Shown here: piece by piece, positions 26,801-34,162 of the stretch
Numbering within the stretch: position 1 is the first letter of the stretch
Layout: each line of letters begins with the position of its first letter
Assembly (NCBI RefSeq): GCF_013410655.1
Contig: NZ_JACCFP010000001.1
Span: 4,425,501-4,489,500, forward strand
Direction of reading: 5' to 3'
Source: Nocardioides thalensis
GTDB taxonomy: Bacteria > Actinomycetota > Actinomycetes > Propionibacteriales > Nocardioidaceae
DNA: 64,000 nucleotides
Notes under the pieces: generated by a model
Told to the model about the DNA's origin: nothing
Seen by the model: only the letters and a program-made list of their open reading frames with translations
The model's database searches: none
Program-made: the position numbers and the translations under genes

Positions 26801-27328
26801 CCCGCGTCGCTGCTCGCGACCCTCGTGGTGCCGGAGCCGGGCACCAGTGCGCTGGTGGCGCGGCACAAGGGGAAGACCTACCGGGGCGAGGTCACCGTGA
26901 CCGACGAGCTGCGGCCGATCGCGGTGGACGGCCCGTGGACGGTGCGTCTCGAGCGGGACGGGGAGACGGCCCGGCCGACCGAGCTGGGCTCGTGGACCGC
27001 GATCGACCCGAAGTTCTCGGGCAGCGCGGTGTACAAGACGACCCTGGAGCTCACGGGCGCCGAGCTGGCCGACCGCCGGCTGCTGCTCGACCTCGGCAAG
27101 GTCGGCGACCTGGCGGTGGTGACGATCAACGGAGTGGAGCTGCCGCGGCTCCTGTGGAGCCCGTACCTCGTGGACGCGACCGACGCGCTCCGGCCGGGCG
27201 AGAACGCGATCGAGGTGCGGGTGACCAACACGCTGCAGAACCGGCGCACCAACAGGCCGCTCCCGTCGGGGCTGCTCGGTCCGGTGACCCTCCGGCCGGA
27301 GGCGGTCGTCGACGTACGCCTGAGGTGA
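23885..27328 (+). CDS. Secreted GH106-like glycoside hydrolase (alpha-L-rhamnosidase-like)
   Basis: 1147 aa from the ATG at 23885 (GAAGGGA 12 nt upstream). It starts with a Tat-like signal (RSARRRRLLGAGAVSTAAVV). The opening RPMVYWYWTGNVTP (65-78) and YNDSNFPSGKAGG resemble the GH106 alpha-L-rhamnosidase pattern, in which substrate loops around an RP-x-WW-x-W segment are conserved. Within the catalytic part there is an inserted beta-rich segment (about 200-350: WTDYTVSGKVRLTASGAQLM) resembling laminin-G/DUF1080-like folds. The C-terminus has a jelly-roll with LLLDLGKVGDLAVVTINGVE and NAIEVRVTNTLQNRR, a galactose-binding-like module typical of these enzymes. Likely removes terminal rhamnose from plant or bacterial glycans outside the cell. 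The precise activity is inferred. Confidence 0.7.
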   Translation: MNRSARRRRLLGAGAVSTAAVVGLSLTAGPAVPAPADPADSRVAAAVQAEGFDPAAFADPAGDTRPMVYWYWTGNVTPAVVDAQMAELRDKGINEAVLFPYGGDKMQPAFFTEAWFDIVEHVLREAERTGMRIWLYNDSNFPSGKAGGIIANGGTVGDKTYEPSPELRLKALQRSTLVVEGPTTIDPAESSGLSVTEGRLVVDGALREGAHPVVAGSAWTDYTVSGKVRLTASGAQLMVRSSADGREGYLVDVDVKGRASVWRVDGDERTRLTTGVPTPGFHPRSEQTINVTVSGDQIKPVINRTTQPVAVDATYPTGAPAVSAEYGGVGIEDAVEGLQRVTWGNLTVTGPAGGELWSRTFDSAVDIGEFGGPTVRVEGAVAAAARPAGSTAGEDLVELTEELEDGSWHVPAGRWMVDTYGTAVLKDDTSGYHRGYLDLLDPDATDRLLEVVQGEYVRRFGWAMGTVVPGFWDDEPFISSAEPWPFKRLPWSDSLAGLVEEAGATPGIAYTAAFDQLGRAGERHSGAYWRAVNNAFATNYYQRQAEWMDDHGLQLITNPLLDEESPQQRMHSTGDLAKNNQYAQVPGTDMITEDYTAGRQTTLGRNAAAAAHHSGAEMALSEVFGNSGWDVAPEYMHATIGALATRGINSFALHALWTDEQQVYFAPPFGPSSTFWDAMGDVDAWIGRVSELGRGESLARTALLQPQRAAEQTRTTDEEHELDARLSGAAYALERGQVDFDLVSDGSFSRDARTRFHARPRSGRLQVGAATYDMVVVPSTPVLDLETVRTLQELVRTGGRVVAVGALPEHEARGRDAALATALDALFGGASGSWTRRGAGQVAVVGDNEALPHLARAAGTAAAELAPAAPAVRVLRTGRGDDVAYLVNNESGAAVATAATLPTDGVPEVWDPRTGSTDAATTYDEGGTGETIVPLELDPYETIAIVFRDGATSGPHLVDDALEVEAAELDVDPASLLATLVVPEPGTSALVARHKGKTYRGEVTVTDELRPIAVDGPWTVRLERDGETARPTELGSWTAIDPKFSGSAVYKTTLELTGAELADRRLLLDLGKVGDLAVVTINGVELPRLLWSPYLVDATDALRPGENAIEVRVTNTLQNRRTNRPLPSGLLGPVTLRPEAVVDVRLR

Positions 27329-27398
27329 CGGAGCCGGGCGAGGCACGGGTTGGCGGGACTGTCCGGTCGCGGGCGGAGACCGTGGCAGACTGCCCCCC

Positions 27399-28358
27399 GT
27401 GAAGGTCAGGCTCTGCGCGGTGTTTGCGCTCGCAGCGGCCCTGACCAGCGCGTGCAGCGACGACCCCGAGCCGTTCCGCCCGCCCGACATCGACTCGGCG
27501 GCGGTTTCGACCGACTACGACCCCGACCTCGAGCCGTCGGCCGCGGCGCTCGCGCTCGTGCCCGCGGAGGCCACCGTGCTGGAGGTGACCGACTTCGACC
27601 AGCTGCGACTGGTGCTCGGGTTCGGGTCCCTCGACGGCGACTCGCCCGCCGACGAGCGGCGCAAGTTCTGGGCGGCGGCCGAGGGCGCGGCGATGCTCTC
27701 CGACGGGCTGCTCCGGCCGGACGATGAACGACTGCGCCGGGAGTACGGCTTCGGCCAGGACGACGTCGCGTGGGAGGCCCACTACGGGGTCGGCGAGACG
27801 ACCGACTGGGTGATCGCGTTCCACGAGGACGTGCGGATGGACGACGTACGCCGGGCCGCCACCTACGGCGTCGGTCCGCTCGACGACGTCGAGATCGACA
27901 CCCAGCGCAGGCTGGTGTCGTCCGAACCACTGCCCGACGGCGACGAGACCTGGGCGGCCGACGCGGCGCTGCACGACCTCGTCGGCGACCCGGCGGCGTC
28001 GACGTACGTCGAGACCGACTGCCTGCCGTTCGACACCGTCTTCGGCGACGGCATGCAGGCCCAGCTGGCGGCGGCGCCGGCGGCCGAGCTGAGCATGCTC
28101 GACCCGATCGAGGGCTTCTCGGTCGCGTTCGGCGGCGAGCTGGTCACCGTGCGCCTCGGTCCCGACCGCGAGGACGCGTTCGAGCGGATGCGGATCGCCG
28201 ACGTCATGCCGCGCACCGACCCGGAGTTCGGCGTCGCGTTCGCCCGCGGCGTCGCCGACCCCTCGGGCGGCCGGATCGGCTACGACCTGGCGCGGCCGGC
28301 CAGCGCGGTCGAGCTCACCGAGGGCCGGCACCTGCCGTTCGCGGTCTGCGCCGACTGA
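27399..28358 (+). CDS. Predicted lipoprotein, function unknown
   Basis: 319 aa. Short lipoprotein signal with lipobox LTSAC (C19). The mature protein is acidic, beginning with DDPEPFRPPD, and has no recognised domain. Internal repetition of VxFxEDVRMDDVRRA/VRLGPDREDAFERMR suggests two similar alpha/beta halves, which fits a periplasmic-type binding fold, but this is weak. GTG start at 27399; CAGACT at 27386-27391 lies 7 nt upstream, a possible leaderless promoter. The 3' end meets the MBL gene end (convergent). Confidence 0.7.
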   Translation: MKVRLCAVFALAAALTSACSDDPEPFRPPDIDSAAVSTDYDPDLEPSAAALALVPAEATVLEVTDFDQLRLVLGFGSLDGDSPADERRKFWAAAEGAAMLSDGLLRPDDERLRREYGFGQDDVAWEAHYGVGETTDWVIAFHEDVRMDDVRRAATYGVGPLDDVEIDTQRRLVSSEPLPDGDETWAADAALHDLVGDPAASTYVETDCLPFDTVFGDGMQAQLAAAPAAELSMLDPIEGFSVAFGGELVTVRLGPDREDAFERMRIADVMPRTDPEFGVAFARGVADPSGGRIGYDLARPASAVELTEGRHLPFAVCAD

Positions 28359-28359
28359 G

Positions 28360-29154
28360 CTATCCCACCGCTCCGCCGGGGGCGCCCGCGGCGAGGTCGT
28401 CGAACGACTGCTTGTCGTGCGCGCAGAAGACGGTGACCGCGCCCGCCTGGTCGGTGGACAGCGCCCGGAGCCGCTCGACCGTCGCTCGTCGCGCACCGTT
28501 GTCGAGCGCCATCGCCGCCTGGAAGAGCGCCAGCCCGCGGTGGCAGGACGGCGGCACGTGGAGGTCGCCGGAGTCGAACGTCGTGTCGCCCGCGTGGAGC
28601 AGCCAGTGCCCGTCGGGCCGGCGTACGGCGACGCCGCAGTGCCCACGGGTGTGGCCCGGGAGCGGGACCAGCAGCACGTCGTCGCTGAGCGTGGTGGCGC
28701 GGAAGCCGAACCAGTCCTCGCCGAACTCGTCGTGGCGCACCCAGTGCGGGCCGTGCTCCCACTGTGCTGCGAGGTAGCGGGCCCGCTCCCGCAGCGACGG
28801 CCTGGTCGCCGCCTCGAGCTCGTCGCGGTGCAGGTGCACGCGCGCCGCCGGGAAGTCGCCCAGCCCGCCCGCGTGGTCGAGGTCGAGGTGGGTGAGCACG
28901 ATGTCGGTGACGTCGCCGGGCTCGTGACCGAGGGCGGCCACCTGGGAGACCGCCGTCTCGGTCGGCGCGAGCCGCGGTCGCTGGACCGTCACGAACCCGC
29001 GCCCCGTGCGGCTCCGTGACCCGAGGTCGCCGGTCCCGAGGCCGGTGTCGACGAGGAGAAGGCCCTCCGGGCGCTCGACCAGCAGCACGTGCGCGACCGC
29101 AGGGGGTCCGAACCGGGGGTGCATGCTCGCGCAGTTGAGGTGGTGGACGGTCAT
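28360..29154 (-). CDS. MBL-fold metallo-hydrolase (lactonase-like)
   Basis: 264 aa. Beta-lactamase-like fold with THLDLDHAGG at 88-97: the usual HxHxDH is here HxDxDH (H89, D91, D93, H94), a variant seen in many lactonase-like MBL proteins. PGHTRGHCGV supplies the third metal histidine, HAGDTTFD the bridging aspartate, and FCAHD the last histidine. The substrate is unknown; quorum-lactone hydrolysis is one family option, not shown. It is transcribed toward the lipoprotein gene; ATG at 29154. Confidence 0.85.
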   Translation of the reverse strand: MTVHHLNCASMHPRFGPPAVAHVLLVERPEGLLLVDTGLGTGDLGSRSRTGRGFVTVQRPRLAPTETAVSQVAALGHEPGDVTDIVLTHLDLDHAGGLGDFPAARVHLHRDELEAATRPSLRERARYLAAQWEHGPHWVRHDEFGEDWFGFRATTLSDDVLLVPLPGHTRGHCGVAVRRPDGHWLLHAGDTTFDSGDLHVPPSCHRGLALFQAAMALDNGARRATVERLRALSTDQAGAVTVFCAHDKQSFDDLAAGAPGGAVG

Positions 29155-29167
29155 GCCGCAGATCGTG

Positions 29168-29908
29168 TCAGAGGTCGAGGGCGTGCAGCCTCTGGACCGT
29201 CGGTGACGTCGGCACCGTGCTCGGATCGGGGTTCGTGCCGAACAGCCGGTCGGCCGTCCCCGCGGTGGTCACCGTGAACCAGTAGTGCTCGCTCTTGTAG
29301 TGGTGCAGGCGGTGGTTGCGCCACACCGCGCGGTACCACCGCGACCTGGGCCGGTAGTCGCTGTGCAGCAGGTAGTGGGTCCACTCGTAGCCGGACAGCA
29401 GCAGGTAGACCACCGAGACCATGGTCAGCGTCGCCGGCCAGCCCGGCATGACCAGCCAGGCGATGCCGAAGATGATCAGCGGCAGGTAGAGCTCCACCTG
29501 CCACGGCACGAACACCAGCGGGATCTCCCGCGGGTTCGCGTGGTGCTCGCGGTGCTTGCGCGACAGCAGGGGATCGACGGTGACGCCGGCGACCTTCCGC
29601 GGCCGCCAGTGCAGGATGCAGACGTGGATGAGCCACTCCACGACCGGCATCACCGCGAGCAGCCCGGCCGGGATGGCGAGCTCCCACCACGAGCCGCCGC
29701 CGACCACGACGCGCGCGGTGACGGCCGTGACCAGGCAGGTGGTCAGGATGTACGGCGACGGGTGGTGCCAGAAGGCGCGGAACACCTCGCTCAGCGTCTG
29801 GGAGGTACGACGCTGCCCGCGCACGGACGTGCCGGTGATCCGGGCCTCGTCCTCCGCGACCTGCTGCCGCGCCAGCGCCTCGACGCGCGGGTCGACGGGC
29901 GTGCTCAT
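29168..29908 (-). CDS. Fatty acid hydroxylase / sterol desaturase superfamily protein
   Basis: 246 aa integral membrane di-iron type enzyme. Histidine clusters typical of the superfamily are seen: VEWLIHVCILH, RKHREHHANPREI (HxxHH), YEWTHYLLHSDY (HxxxH) and RNHRLHHYKSEHYWFTVT (HxxHH plus H). Several hydrophobic segments separate them (about 55-75, 80-95, 128-150, 150-168). Probably hydroxylates a lipid or a carotenoid-like substrate, using O2 and an electron donor. Its start codon overlaps the stop of the FadR-type regulator (ATGA), so both are one operon. Confidence 0.85.
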   Translation of the reverse strand: MSTPVDPRVEALARQQVAEDEARITGTSVRGQRRTSQTLSEVFRAFWHHPSPYILTTCLVTAVTARVVVGGGSWWELAIPAGLLAVMPVVEWLIHVCILHWRPRKVAGVTVDPLLSRKHREHHANPREIPLVFVPWQVELYLPLIIFGIAWLVMPGWPATLTMVSVVYLLLSGYEWTHYLLHSDYRPRSRWYRAVWRNHRLHHYKSEHYWFTVTTAGTADRLFGTNPDPSTVPTSPTVQRLHALDL

Positions 29909-30648
29909 GCCTCATCCTCGGTCTGCTCAGCCTGCTCGGTCAGGGCGGCGAAGGCGGCCAGCAGCGACCCCGCCGTGGGGTCGAGCACCCGCTCCGCGGC
30001 GGCCCGCGCCGTACCGGGATCGCCGGCGCCGATCGCCGCGACGAGCACCCGGTAGGGCTCCACCACGCCGACCTCCTCCTCGAGCAGCGCGCCGAGCACC
30101 GGCAGCGCGGGCTCGTAGGCGGCGCGGAGGCTGTTGAACATCAGCCGGTAGACCAGCGAGTCGGCGGCGTCGACCACGACGTCCCACAGGGCCAGCACCT
30201 CGCGCTGCCACGTCACCGGGTCGGCGGAGGCGGCGAGCCGGTCGACGACGTCGGCCAGCGCCGCTGCCGTCGCCGGGCCGCCGCGCTCGGCGGCGAGAGC
30301 GGCGATGCCGGGGGCGATCTGGGTGCGGGCCTCGACGATGCTGCGCGCGATGGCCGCGTCGAGCTGGCCGCCGCGGACCAGCAGCCGCGGCAGCAGGTCG
30401 AGCCCCGCGTGGCGACGGAAGTCGCGCACGGTGGTCGCGCCGCCGTGCCGCACCTCGACCACGCCCGTCTGCGCGATCCGCTGGAGCGCCTCGCGCACCG
30501 CGGGCCGGGAGACGCCGAGCACCTCGGCCAGCCGGCGCTCGCTCGGGAGTGCCTCGCCGACGCCGAGCTCGCCGTCGACGACCTCGGAGAGCACCTGGTC
30601 GAAGACCTGGTCGGACACGGACTGCCGCTGCACGGGTTTCAGGGCCAT
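29905..30648 (-). CDS. FadR-type GntR-family transcriptional regulator
   Basis: 247 aa from the ATG at 30648; TACGGT (30661-30656) 7 nt upstream suggests a leaderless transcript. N-terminal winged helix: LPSERRLAEVLGVSRPAVREALQRIAQTGVVEVRHGGATTV (about 38-78). The C-terminal domain is alpha-helical FCD/FadR-like (REVLALWDVVVDAADSLVYRLMFNSLR). It likely regulates its own operon with the hydroxylase gene and possibly the divergent SURF1 gene; a TGGTC/GACCA dyad is present in the divergent promoter. The ligand is unknown, but lipid control is plausible given the partner gene. Confidence 0.88.
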   Translation of the reverse strand: MALKPVQRQSVSDQVFDQVLSEVVDGELGVGEALPSERRLAEVLGVSRPAVREALQRIAQTGVVEVRHGGATTVRDFRRHAGLDLLPRLLVRGGQLDAAIARSIVEARTQIAPGIAALAAERGGPATAAALADVVDRLAASADPVTWQREVLALWDVVVDAADSLVYRLMFNSLRAAYEPALPVLGALLEEEVGVVEPYRVLVAAIGAGDPGTARAAAERVLDPTAGSLLAAFAALTEQAEQTEDEA

Positions 30649-30677
30649 GCCGACGACCGTACGACGATGTGGCCAGT

Positions 30678-30696
30678 TGGTCAAGTGGTAAGACCA
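30678..30696. promoter_or_regulatory. Candidate FadR/GntR operator
   Basis: TGGTC at 30678-30682 is inverted as GACCA at 30692-30696, with a tighter TGGTAAGACCA (30686-30696) inside. It lies between the divergent regulator and SURF1 promoters. FadR-subfamily operators commonly contain TGGT...ACCA dyads. Confidence 0.45.
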
Positions 30697-30738
30697 GTCC
30701 GATTCGGTGAAGACCGCGGCCCTCCGTACGCTGATCCT

Positions 30739-31524
30739 GTGGAGCAGCGGGCGCACTGGTGGAGTCCTCGGCTGTGGGCTGCCCACCTGCTCGCCCTCGT
30801 CTGCGTGGGGATCGCGGTCGGCATGGGCGCGTGGCAGTACGACGCCTGGCAGGTGCGGCGCGCCGCCGAGCAGCAGGACCTCACCGGCGCCGACCCGGTG
30901 GCGATCACCAGCCTGCTCGGTCCCGACGACCCGTTCCCCGGGCAGGACGTCGGCCGCCCGGTCACCGTCTCCGGGACCTGGCTGCCGGAGGGCACCGTGC
31001 TGGTCGCGGGCCGCGAGGACGACGCCGGCCACGAGGGCTTCTGGGTGGTCACGCCGCTGACCGTCGGCGGCCCCGGAGAGCCGGCCGTCCCGGTGGTGCG
31101 CGGCTGGGTGGCCGACGTCGACGCGAGGCTCGCGGCCGCCGTACCGCAGGGCACCGCGGATGTCGTGGGCTGGCTGCAGCCGCCCGAGGGCACCGGCGAG
31201 GCCGACGACGACCCCGACGACGACGTGCTCCCGCAGCTGCGGGTCGCCGACCTGGTCCAGCGCGTCGACCAGGACCTGTACGGCGGCTACGTCGTCCTGC
31301 GCGAGCCCGAGGCCGGGTTGGAGCCGGCGACGCTCGACCAGCTCCCGCCGGTCGGCACGTTCACCGCGCTGCGCAACCTGCTCTACGCCATCGAGTGGTG
31401 GGTGTTCGCGGCGTTCGCCGCTTTCCTGTGGTGGCGCTACGTGCGCGACGTCACGACCGTCGGGGGTGCGGACGACGCCGCCGACGAGGCCGACGACGAG
31501 CAGCGGCTAGCCTCGGCCCCGTGA
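30739..31524 (+). CDS. SURF1 family cytochrome oxidase biogenesis protein
   Basis: 261 aa, GTG at 30739 preceded 6 nt upstream by TACGCT (30727-30732), a leaderless-type start. Two membrane anchors: WAAHLLALVCVGIAVGMGAWQ near the N-terminus and ALRNLLYAIEWWVFAAFAAF near the C-terminus. The central domain has VTVSGTWLPEGTVLVAGR and GFWVVTPL..VPVVRGWV, typical of SURF1. The family assists assembly of cytochrome c oxidase, probably heme a insertion. The C-terminus ends in an acidic stretch. Confidence 0.88.
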   Translation: MEQRAHWWSPRLWAAHLLALVCVGIAVGMGAWQYDAWQVRRAAEQQDLTGADPVAITSLLGPDDPFPGQDVGRPVTVSGTWLPEGTVLVAGREDDAGHEGFWVVTPLTVGGPGEPAVPVVRGWVADVDARLAAAVPQGTADVVGWLQPPEGTGEADDDPDDDVLPQLRVADLVQRVDQDLYGGYVVLREPEAGLEPATLDQLPPVGTFTALRNLLYAIEWWVFAAFAAFLWWRYVRDVTTVGGADDAADEADDEQRLASAP

Positions 31525-31856
31525 CCAGGCTCTTCATCGTCTACCGCGTGCTCGCGCTGGTGGTCGGCGTGCTGCTGCTCGTCGGCACCGTGGGCTTCGT
31601 CCTCAAGTACGGGCTGGAGGACGGCAGCGGGCTCCAGCAGCTGGGCGAGGACCTCACCCCGGTGTGGCTGGTGCACGGGTGGATCTACATGGTCTACGTC
31701 GTCGTGGCCTTCGTGCTCAGCCAGAAGGCGCGCTGGAGCATCCCGCAGTTCCTGCTGATGATGGTCGCCGGTCTGGTGCCCGGCCTGATCTTCTGGGTCG
31801 AGCGCCGGGTGGCCGAGCGCCTGCGGGCCGACCACCCGGAGCTCGCGAAGCGCTAG
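31521..31856 (+). CDS. DUF3817 membrane protein
   Basis: 111 aa, GTG overlapping the SURF1 stop (GTGA). Three hydrophobic segments (about 5-27, 45-65, 72-92) with LTPVWLVHGWIYMVYVVVAF and the QKARWS.PQFLLM motif characteristic of DUF3817. Unknown function; frequently paired with SURF1 or heme/copper oxidase genes. Confidence 0.82.
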   Translation: MTRLFIVYRVLALVVGVLLLVGTVGFVLKYGLEDGSGLQQLGEDLTPVWLVHGWIYMVYVVVAFVLSQKARWSIPQFLLMMVAGLVPGLIFWVERRVAERLRADHPELAKR

Positions 31857-31863
31857 CCCGCGA

Positions 31864-32382
31864 TCACTCGGAGCGCGACTCCTCGCCGAGCGGGTCGCCG
31901 TGGGTGCCCTCGGGCACGGCGTCCTCCTCGGTCACCGGGTCCTGGACCGCGGTCGGCGTCGGAGGCGTCGGGGGCGCGGCCGGCTTGTAGTCGGACTGCC
32001 ACGGGCTGCTCTGCTCGGAGGCGCCGGCCTGGAGCTTCTTGGCGATCACGGCCACAGCGCCGCCGATCGCGCCGAAGAGCAGCAGCATCTTGATCTTGGA
32101 GCGCTTCTTCGGCTTCTTGCCGGTGGCCTCGGCGGCCTTCGTCTCGGCGTAGTCCTTGGCCTGTGCGGCCTTGGTGGCGACGGTGGCGGCGCCCGCGGCG
32201 ACGACCGGGGCGGCCTTCTTGCGGGCGTCGGCGACGACCGGGGCCGCCTTGTCCCGCGCGTCGGACAGGGCGGGCTTGGCGGTGTCCTCGAAGAAGTCCT
32301 TCGCGTGGTCGATGGCGGACTCGACGTACTCCTCGGCGGTCTCGATTGCCTCGAGCAGCGCCGAGTTCTTCTTGCGACCCAT
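31864..32382 (-). CDS. Ala/Lys-rich single-pass membrane protein, unknown function
   Basis: 172 aa from the ATG at 32382 (MGRKKNSALLEAIETAEEYV), with GAAAGG upstream. Residues 20-85 are a long Ala/Lys/Asp amphipathic helix with repeated (A/K)DKAAPVVADARKKAAPVV-type units. A membrane segment at about 97-115 (MLLLFGAIGGAVAVIAKKL) follows, then a Pro/Thr/Glu-rich tail. No enzymatic motif. The repeats resemble apolipoprotein-like surface-active helices. It is divergent from the cyclophilin gene. Confidence 0.7.
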   Translation of the reverse strand: MGRKKNSALLEAIETAEEYVESAIDHAKDFFEDTAKPALSDARDKAAPVVADARKKAAPVVAAGAATVATKAAQAKDYAETKAAEATGKKPKKRSKIKMLLLFGAIGGAVAVIAKKLQAGASEQSSPWQSDYKPAAPPTPPTPTAVQDPVTEEDAVPEGTHGDPLGEESRSE

Positions 32383-32537
32383 GACAGAACCTTTCGTGGG
32401 GGACACGTGCAGGACTGATACCCCATCCCACCACGGACAGACGCCCGACTCCAGCCCTCCGGGCGGCTGCGTAGGATCGCCGGTGGGCCCGCGCACCGGT
32501 GCCGGGCCGCCACCCCCACCGACTTGCAAGGGAACCC

Positions 32538-33095
32538 ATGTCAGACCTCCAGGCCACGCTGAAGACCAACAAGGGCGACATCGTCGTCAACCTGTTCCCC
32601 GACCACGCGCCGCGCACCGTGAAGAGCTTCGTCGGCCTGGCGACGGGCAACCCGGTCGAGGTCTCGCCCGACGGTCCCTACCGCCCCTCGCCGCGCGAGG
32701 GCTCGGCCGGCAGCACGCCGTTCTACGACGGCCTCGGCTTCCACCGGATCATCCCCGGCTTCATGATCCAGGGCGGCTGCCCGCAGGGCACCGGCACCGG
32801 CGGCCCGGGCTACACCTTCGACGACGAGCCGCACCCCGAGCTCACCTTCGACAAGCCCTACCTGCTCGCGATGGCCAACGCCGGCGTGCAGGGCGGCAAG
32901 GGCACCAACGGCTCGCAGTTCTTCGTGACCGTCGGCGCCACCACCTGGCTCAACTTCAAGCACACGATCTTCGGCGAGGTCGCCGACCAGGCCTCGCGCG
33001 ACGTCGTCGACGCCATCGCCGGCGTCCCGACCGGTCCCGGCGACAAGCCGCTCGACCCGGTCGTCATCGAGTCGGTCCAGATCACCGGGGCCTGA
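32538..33095 (+). CDS. ppiA: Cyclophilin-type peptidyl-prolyl cis-trans isomerase
   Basis: 185 aa. Catalyses proline isomerisation in folding. Cyclophilin hallmarks are VNLFPDHAPRTVKSFVGLATG, FHRIIPGFMIQGG (catalytic Arg), GTNGSQFFVTVGATTWLNFKHTIFGEV. The ATG at 32538 has CAAGGGAA 5 nt upstream and no signal peptide, so it is cytoplasmic. Located before the rhomboid gene and near crgA, as in other actinobacteria. Confidence 0.95.
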   Translation: MSDLQATLKTNKGDIVVNLFPDHAPRTVKSFVGLATGNPVEVSPDGPYRPSPREGSAGSTPFYDGLGFHRIIPGFMIQGGCPQGTGTGGPGYTFDDEPHPELTFDKPYLLAMANAGVQGGKGTNGSQFFVTVGATTWLNFKHTIFGEVADQASRDVVDAIAGVPTGPGDKPLDPVVIESVQITGA

Positions 33096-33108
33096 TCGAG
33101 CGCCCAAC

Positions 33109-34029
33109 TTGAGCGAGCAACCTGCCGGCGGGGTGCCGGTCTGCTACCGGCACCCCGGCCGCGAGGCCCACATCCGCTGCCAGCGCTGCGGGAAGTCGAT
33201 CTGCCCCGACTGCATGCGCGAGGCCTCGGTCGGCTTCCAGTGCCCGGACTGCGTCGCCGAGGGCGCGAAGTCCACGCGCGCGGGCCGTACGGCGTACGGC
33301 GGCCTGCGCCCGGAGACCCCCGGCCGCGCGACGCTCGTGCTGATGGCGATCAGCGGGGTCGTGTGGCTCGCGGTCACCGCGACCGGCGGCAACGACAGCC
33401 CGCTCGTGGCCTGGCTGATGATGCTCGGTGATGGCCGGTGCACGCTGGCCGGCGACGTCAGTCGCTACTTCACCGGGGTCGAGAGCTCGGCGACCTGCTC
33501 GATGATCGCCGACGGCCGGTGGCTGCCCGGCGTCCTCGACGGGGGCGTGTGGCGCCTGCTCACCCACGCCTTCACCCACGTCGAGTGGTGGCACATCGGC
33601 ATGAACATGCTCGCGCTGTGGCAGCTCGGCCCGGTGCTCGAGCGGATCCTCGGCACCGCCCGGTTCCTCGCGCTCTACCTGCTGTCGGCGCTCGCCGGCG
33701 GCGTCGCCGTCCTCTGGCTGACGGGCACCGGGTCCGCGGTCGGCGCGTCGGGCGCGATCTTCGGCCTGTTGGCGGCGCAGCTGGTGGTGGCGCGGAAGGC
33801 GAAGGTCGACCTCTCGCAGTTCGGGTTCACGCTCGTGCTCGCCGTGGCGATCAGCCTGGCGCCGGGTGTCTCGTGGCAGGGCCACCTCGGCGGGTTCCTG
33901 GGCGGCCTCGCGGTCGGGGCCGCTCTGATCTACGCCCCGCGGGAGCGGCGTACCACCGTGCAGACGGCCGGCTGCGTCGCGGTCGGCGTGCTGCTCGTGG
34001 CCGCGACCGCCGTCCGCATGCTCATCTAG
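33109..34029 (+). CDS. Rhomboid family intramembrane serine protease
   Basis: 306 aa from a TTG at 33109, 13 nt after ppiA; an internal GTG at 33133 is an alternative. The N-terminus has a zinc-binding B-box-like knot (CYRHPGREAHIRCQRCGKSICPDC split at 12-35, plus CPDC at 45-48). Six or seven membrane segments follow with the catalytic GASGAIFG (S214) and H259 in WQGHLGGFLGG; TH..HVEWWHIGMNMLALW carries the conserved HxxxN loop. Cleaves membrane-protein substrates within the bilayer; the substrate is unknown. Confidence 0.93.
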   Translation: MSEQPAGGVPVCYRHPGREAHIRCQRCGKSICPDCMREASVGFQCPDCVAEGAKSTRAGRTAYGGLRPETPGRATLVLMAISGVVWLAVTATGGNDSPLVAWLMMLGDGRCTLAGDVSRYFTGVESSATCSMIADGRWLPGVLDGGVWRLLTHAFTHVEWWHIGMNMLALWQLGPVLERILGTARFLALYLLSALAGGVAVLWLTGTGSAVGASGAIFGLLAAQLVVARKAKVDLSQFGFTLVLAVAISLAPGVSWQGHLGGFLGGLAVGAALIYAPRERRTTVQTAGCVAVGVLLVAATAVRMLI

Positions 34030-34044
34030 CGCTTGTCCCCAGGG

Positions 34045-34099
34045 TTATCCACCACTGGGGATGAACTACACGGCTGTAGTTCTCCCCAGCTGTGGACAA
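34045..34099. promoter_or_regulatory. DnaA-box pair flanking a long imperfect palindrome
   Basis: TTATCCACC at 34045-34053 and TGTGGACAA (reverse TTGTCCACA, exact DnaA consensus) at 34091-34099 bracket a palindrome (34055-34089): CTGGGGA-T-GAACTACA-CGGC-TGTAGTTC-TCCCCAG. The arms are identical except for one unpaired T. It sits between the 3' ends of convergent rhomboid and crgA genes. Confidence 0.6.
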
Positions 34100-34107
34100 C
34101 GGTGGGG

Positions 34108-34146
34108 AAAAACCACGGCGCCCCCGGTCCTCGACCGGGGGCGCCG
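34108..34146 (-). terminator. Rho-independent terminator of crgA
   Basis: Perfect 14-bp GC stem CGGCGCCCCCGGTC / GACCGGGGGCGCCG with a 3-nt loop (34116-34146), followed on the minus strand by GTGGTTTTT. It lies 17 bp after the crgA stop. The stem can also end rhomboid transcripts from the other side. Confidence 0.88.
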
Positions 34147-34162
34147 TTGCGGTTCGGGGCGC

